From the NCBI RefSeq assembly GCF_001649575.2, contig NC_051439.1, positions 14,860,451 to 14,924,450 on the forward strand: a DNA stretch of 64,000 bases, written 5' to 3'. The notes under the pieces are model-generated. The model saw only the letters and a program-made list of their open reading frames with translations. It did not search any database and was not told where the DNA came from. Positions 62,510 to 64,000 of this stretch are shown here, piece after piece (position 1 is the first letter of the stretch; the number at the start of each line of letters is the position of its first letter). The translations under genes were made by a program, and so were the position numbers. Source of the stretch: Kryptolebias marmoratus (taxonomy: Eukaryota; Chordata; Actinopteri; Cyprinodontiformes; Rivulidae).

Positions 62510-64000
62510 GAGCTCCAAACCAAAACAAATAGAACCAAACGGAGATCAACCCAAGACAAACAACCAAAACTGAAATCAAAACCTAAAAAAAAAAAAAAGT
62601 TGGCGATGCTTGTAACTCCATGAAGGCAGAGTTTTATTGACTCTGTTCTTGTTTCGTTTTTGTCAGAACCCTTTTTAGCCAAAGAAAGCAATCCATTTGA
62701 GGGTCCTCTCCATTTGATTGTTCAAACTGGGTAAAGAGACTGAAATGTACACAATGCCAGAACAGCTGCTGCAACACAAAACAGAAATCTCAGAATACCA
62801 CATACACACACCTACACACACCCACACACACATACACAAATATGACCGAAGGCAAATAGTTCAAATATTATTATTTAGCATCTAGTTATTCAGAGAATTG
62901 ATTTATTTTTAATTTAATCAAGTAATTAGTTTTGAGAACTTGCGTGATATTTCAGACATTTTGGTCTCAAATAGTGTTCTGAACAAGCTTTAACTTAAAA
63001 CAGGAGCATAAAAAGTTTTTGTTCTGAAATATCAAAGGTTTAACATCTGGTAAACCTGACAAAAAACTTATAAACATTCTACATCAAATACTACCATTAG
63101 CAACAATATCTAAAATGCTATTTTAATTTTCATTAGTTGGTGGTTGGAGCTGTTTCTGTTGATTTTCATTATGGGGAGGGTGGAGATGCACAGGTGAAGG
63201 CGCCAGATTTACAGGCAGACCTCCAGCTGGTGGAGGAATGTCACAACCTGTGTTTCAGCTGCAGATTCTCATAATTACAGTGCCACTAACTTGAGCACTG
63301 AGGTGAAACAACCACCTCGCTGGGGGAAAATGATCACTGCCTAATGTTATGTCTGGGACACAGATTTACTCCTGTCTTCGGCGGGGGGGAGGGGCTGGCG
63401 GCAGGAGCAAGAATGTGAGAAATATGTGAGTTTTCTGACCTTTACTGAGGTGAAGCAACAAGTTGACATCATTAGCATAGCCGGCATGTGCATACTTGAA
63501 GTCGCATGGGTCAAAGGATGGTAGAAACAGGTCAAATAAGGAAAATTAGATATTTCTGCTCTGGAGCTAAAAACCTATAATAAAAGAGGAGATTGTAAGT
63601 AAAAAACATAAAAAACAAAAACTATAATGAGTTCATTAGATTACTGACTGTAGTTATGATGCTGTTTTTAGATTTTGTTGTTTTTGGTTATAGCAAAATC
63701 ACTTTTTCTTTCTGATTTTTGTGTTAAAGGGAACCTCTGTTTTTTTAAGTGTTGTTTTATCAAATAGTTATCAATAGTTTGTACTTTATCAGTTGTGACA
63801 TCAGTCTTAGAGTATGAAGTGTGGAGAAAAGGGCAGAAGTCTTCATCCAGGCTCTCTAATGGCTAGCCAGATAGGGGCCTGATTGTATTTCAGTCCTATA
63901 TAACAAGTTATTTGACTATATGTTAGCTTAGCCGGAACAAACACTTCTGTCCTTTTCACCATATTCTGTTTTCTATGACTGATGTCACAGCTGAGCTGAT
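62510..64000. other. Right flank, no gene supported
   Basis: AT-rich sequence with a CA-rich run near 62800-62840 and an A-tract near 62585-62598. No exon, RNA gene or repeat copy is recognised. Confidence 0.45.

Overview
The window is vertebrate nuclear DNA, almost certainly from a teleost fish. It is AT-rich and carries multi-exon genes with GT-AG introns (many only 75-120 bp long), a degenerate Tc1-type transposon, a fish-type LINE tail, and many copies of a dispersed repeat of about 350-450 bp. The species cannot be fixed from the sequence. All exon boundaries below were placed by eye from splice signals, reading-frame continuity and remembered protein families. In all three genes the reading frame stays open through every proposed junction.

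Layout, left to right. (1) 1193-3133, minus strand: a complete muscle-type alpha-actin gene (377 codons, 8 coding exons), with a non-coding first exon and TATA box near 3983-4050. (2) 6232-24417, plus strand: a complete eif2ak4 gene encoding GCN2 (1655 codons, 39 exons), with its poly(A) signal at 24776. It carries the RWD, pseudokinase, kinase, HisRS-like and C-terminal regions. (3) 27139-56995, minus strand, tail to tail with eif2ak4: a complete gene (933 codons, 15 exons) for a CRIM1-like type I membrane protein. It has a signal peptide, an IGFBP module, extra cysteine modules, five VWC repeats and antistasin repeats, then a Thr-rich stalk, one transmembrane helix and a short tail. (4) 57000-64000: upstream sequence of the CRIM1-like gene, rich in repeats, with no gene I can support.

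The three genes belong to different systems: the muscle thin filament, the amino-acid-starvation / integrated stress response, and cell-surface control of BMP-type growth factors. They are linked by synteny rather than function. Human ACTC1 and EIF2AK4 both lie on 15q14-15, whereas human CRIM1 is on 2p22. A CRIM1 relative beside eif2ak4 and actin therefore suggests an ancient whole-genome-duplication paralogue, and its module order differs from CRIM1 as I remember it. This is the most notable gene in the window. Other points of interest are a start-stop upstream ORF just before the GCN2 start codon, a GC-AG intron in eif2ak4, an actin gene with a smooth-muscle-type intron layout, and an abundant unnamed repeat family.
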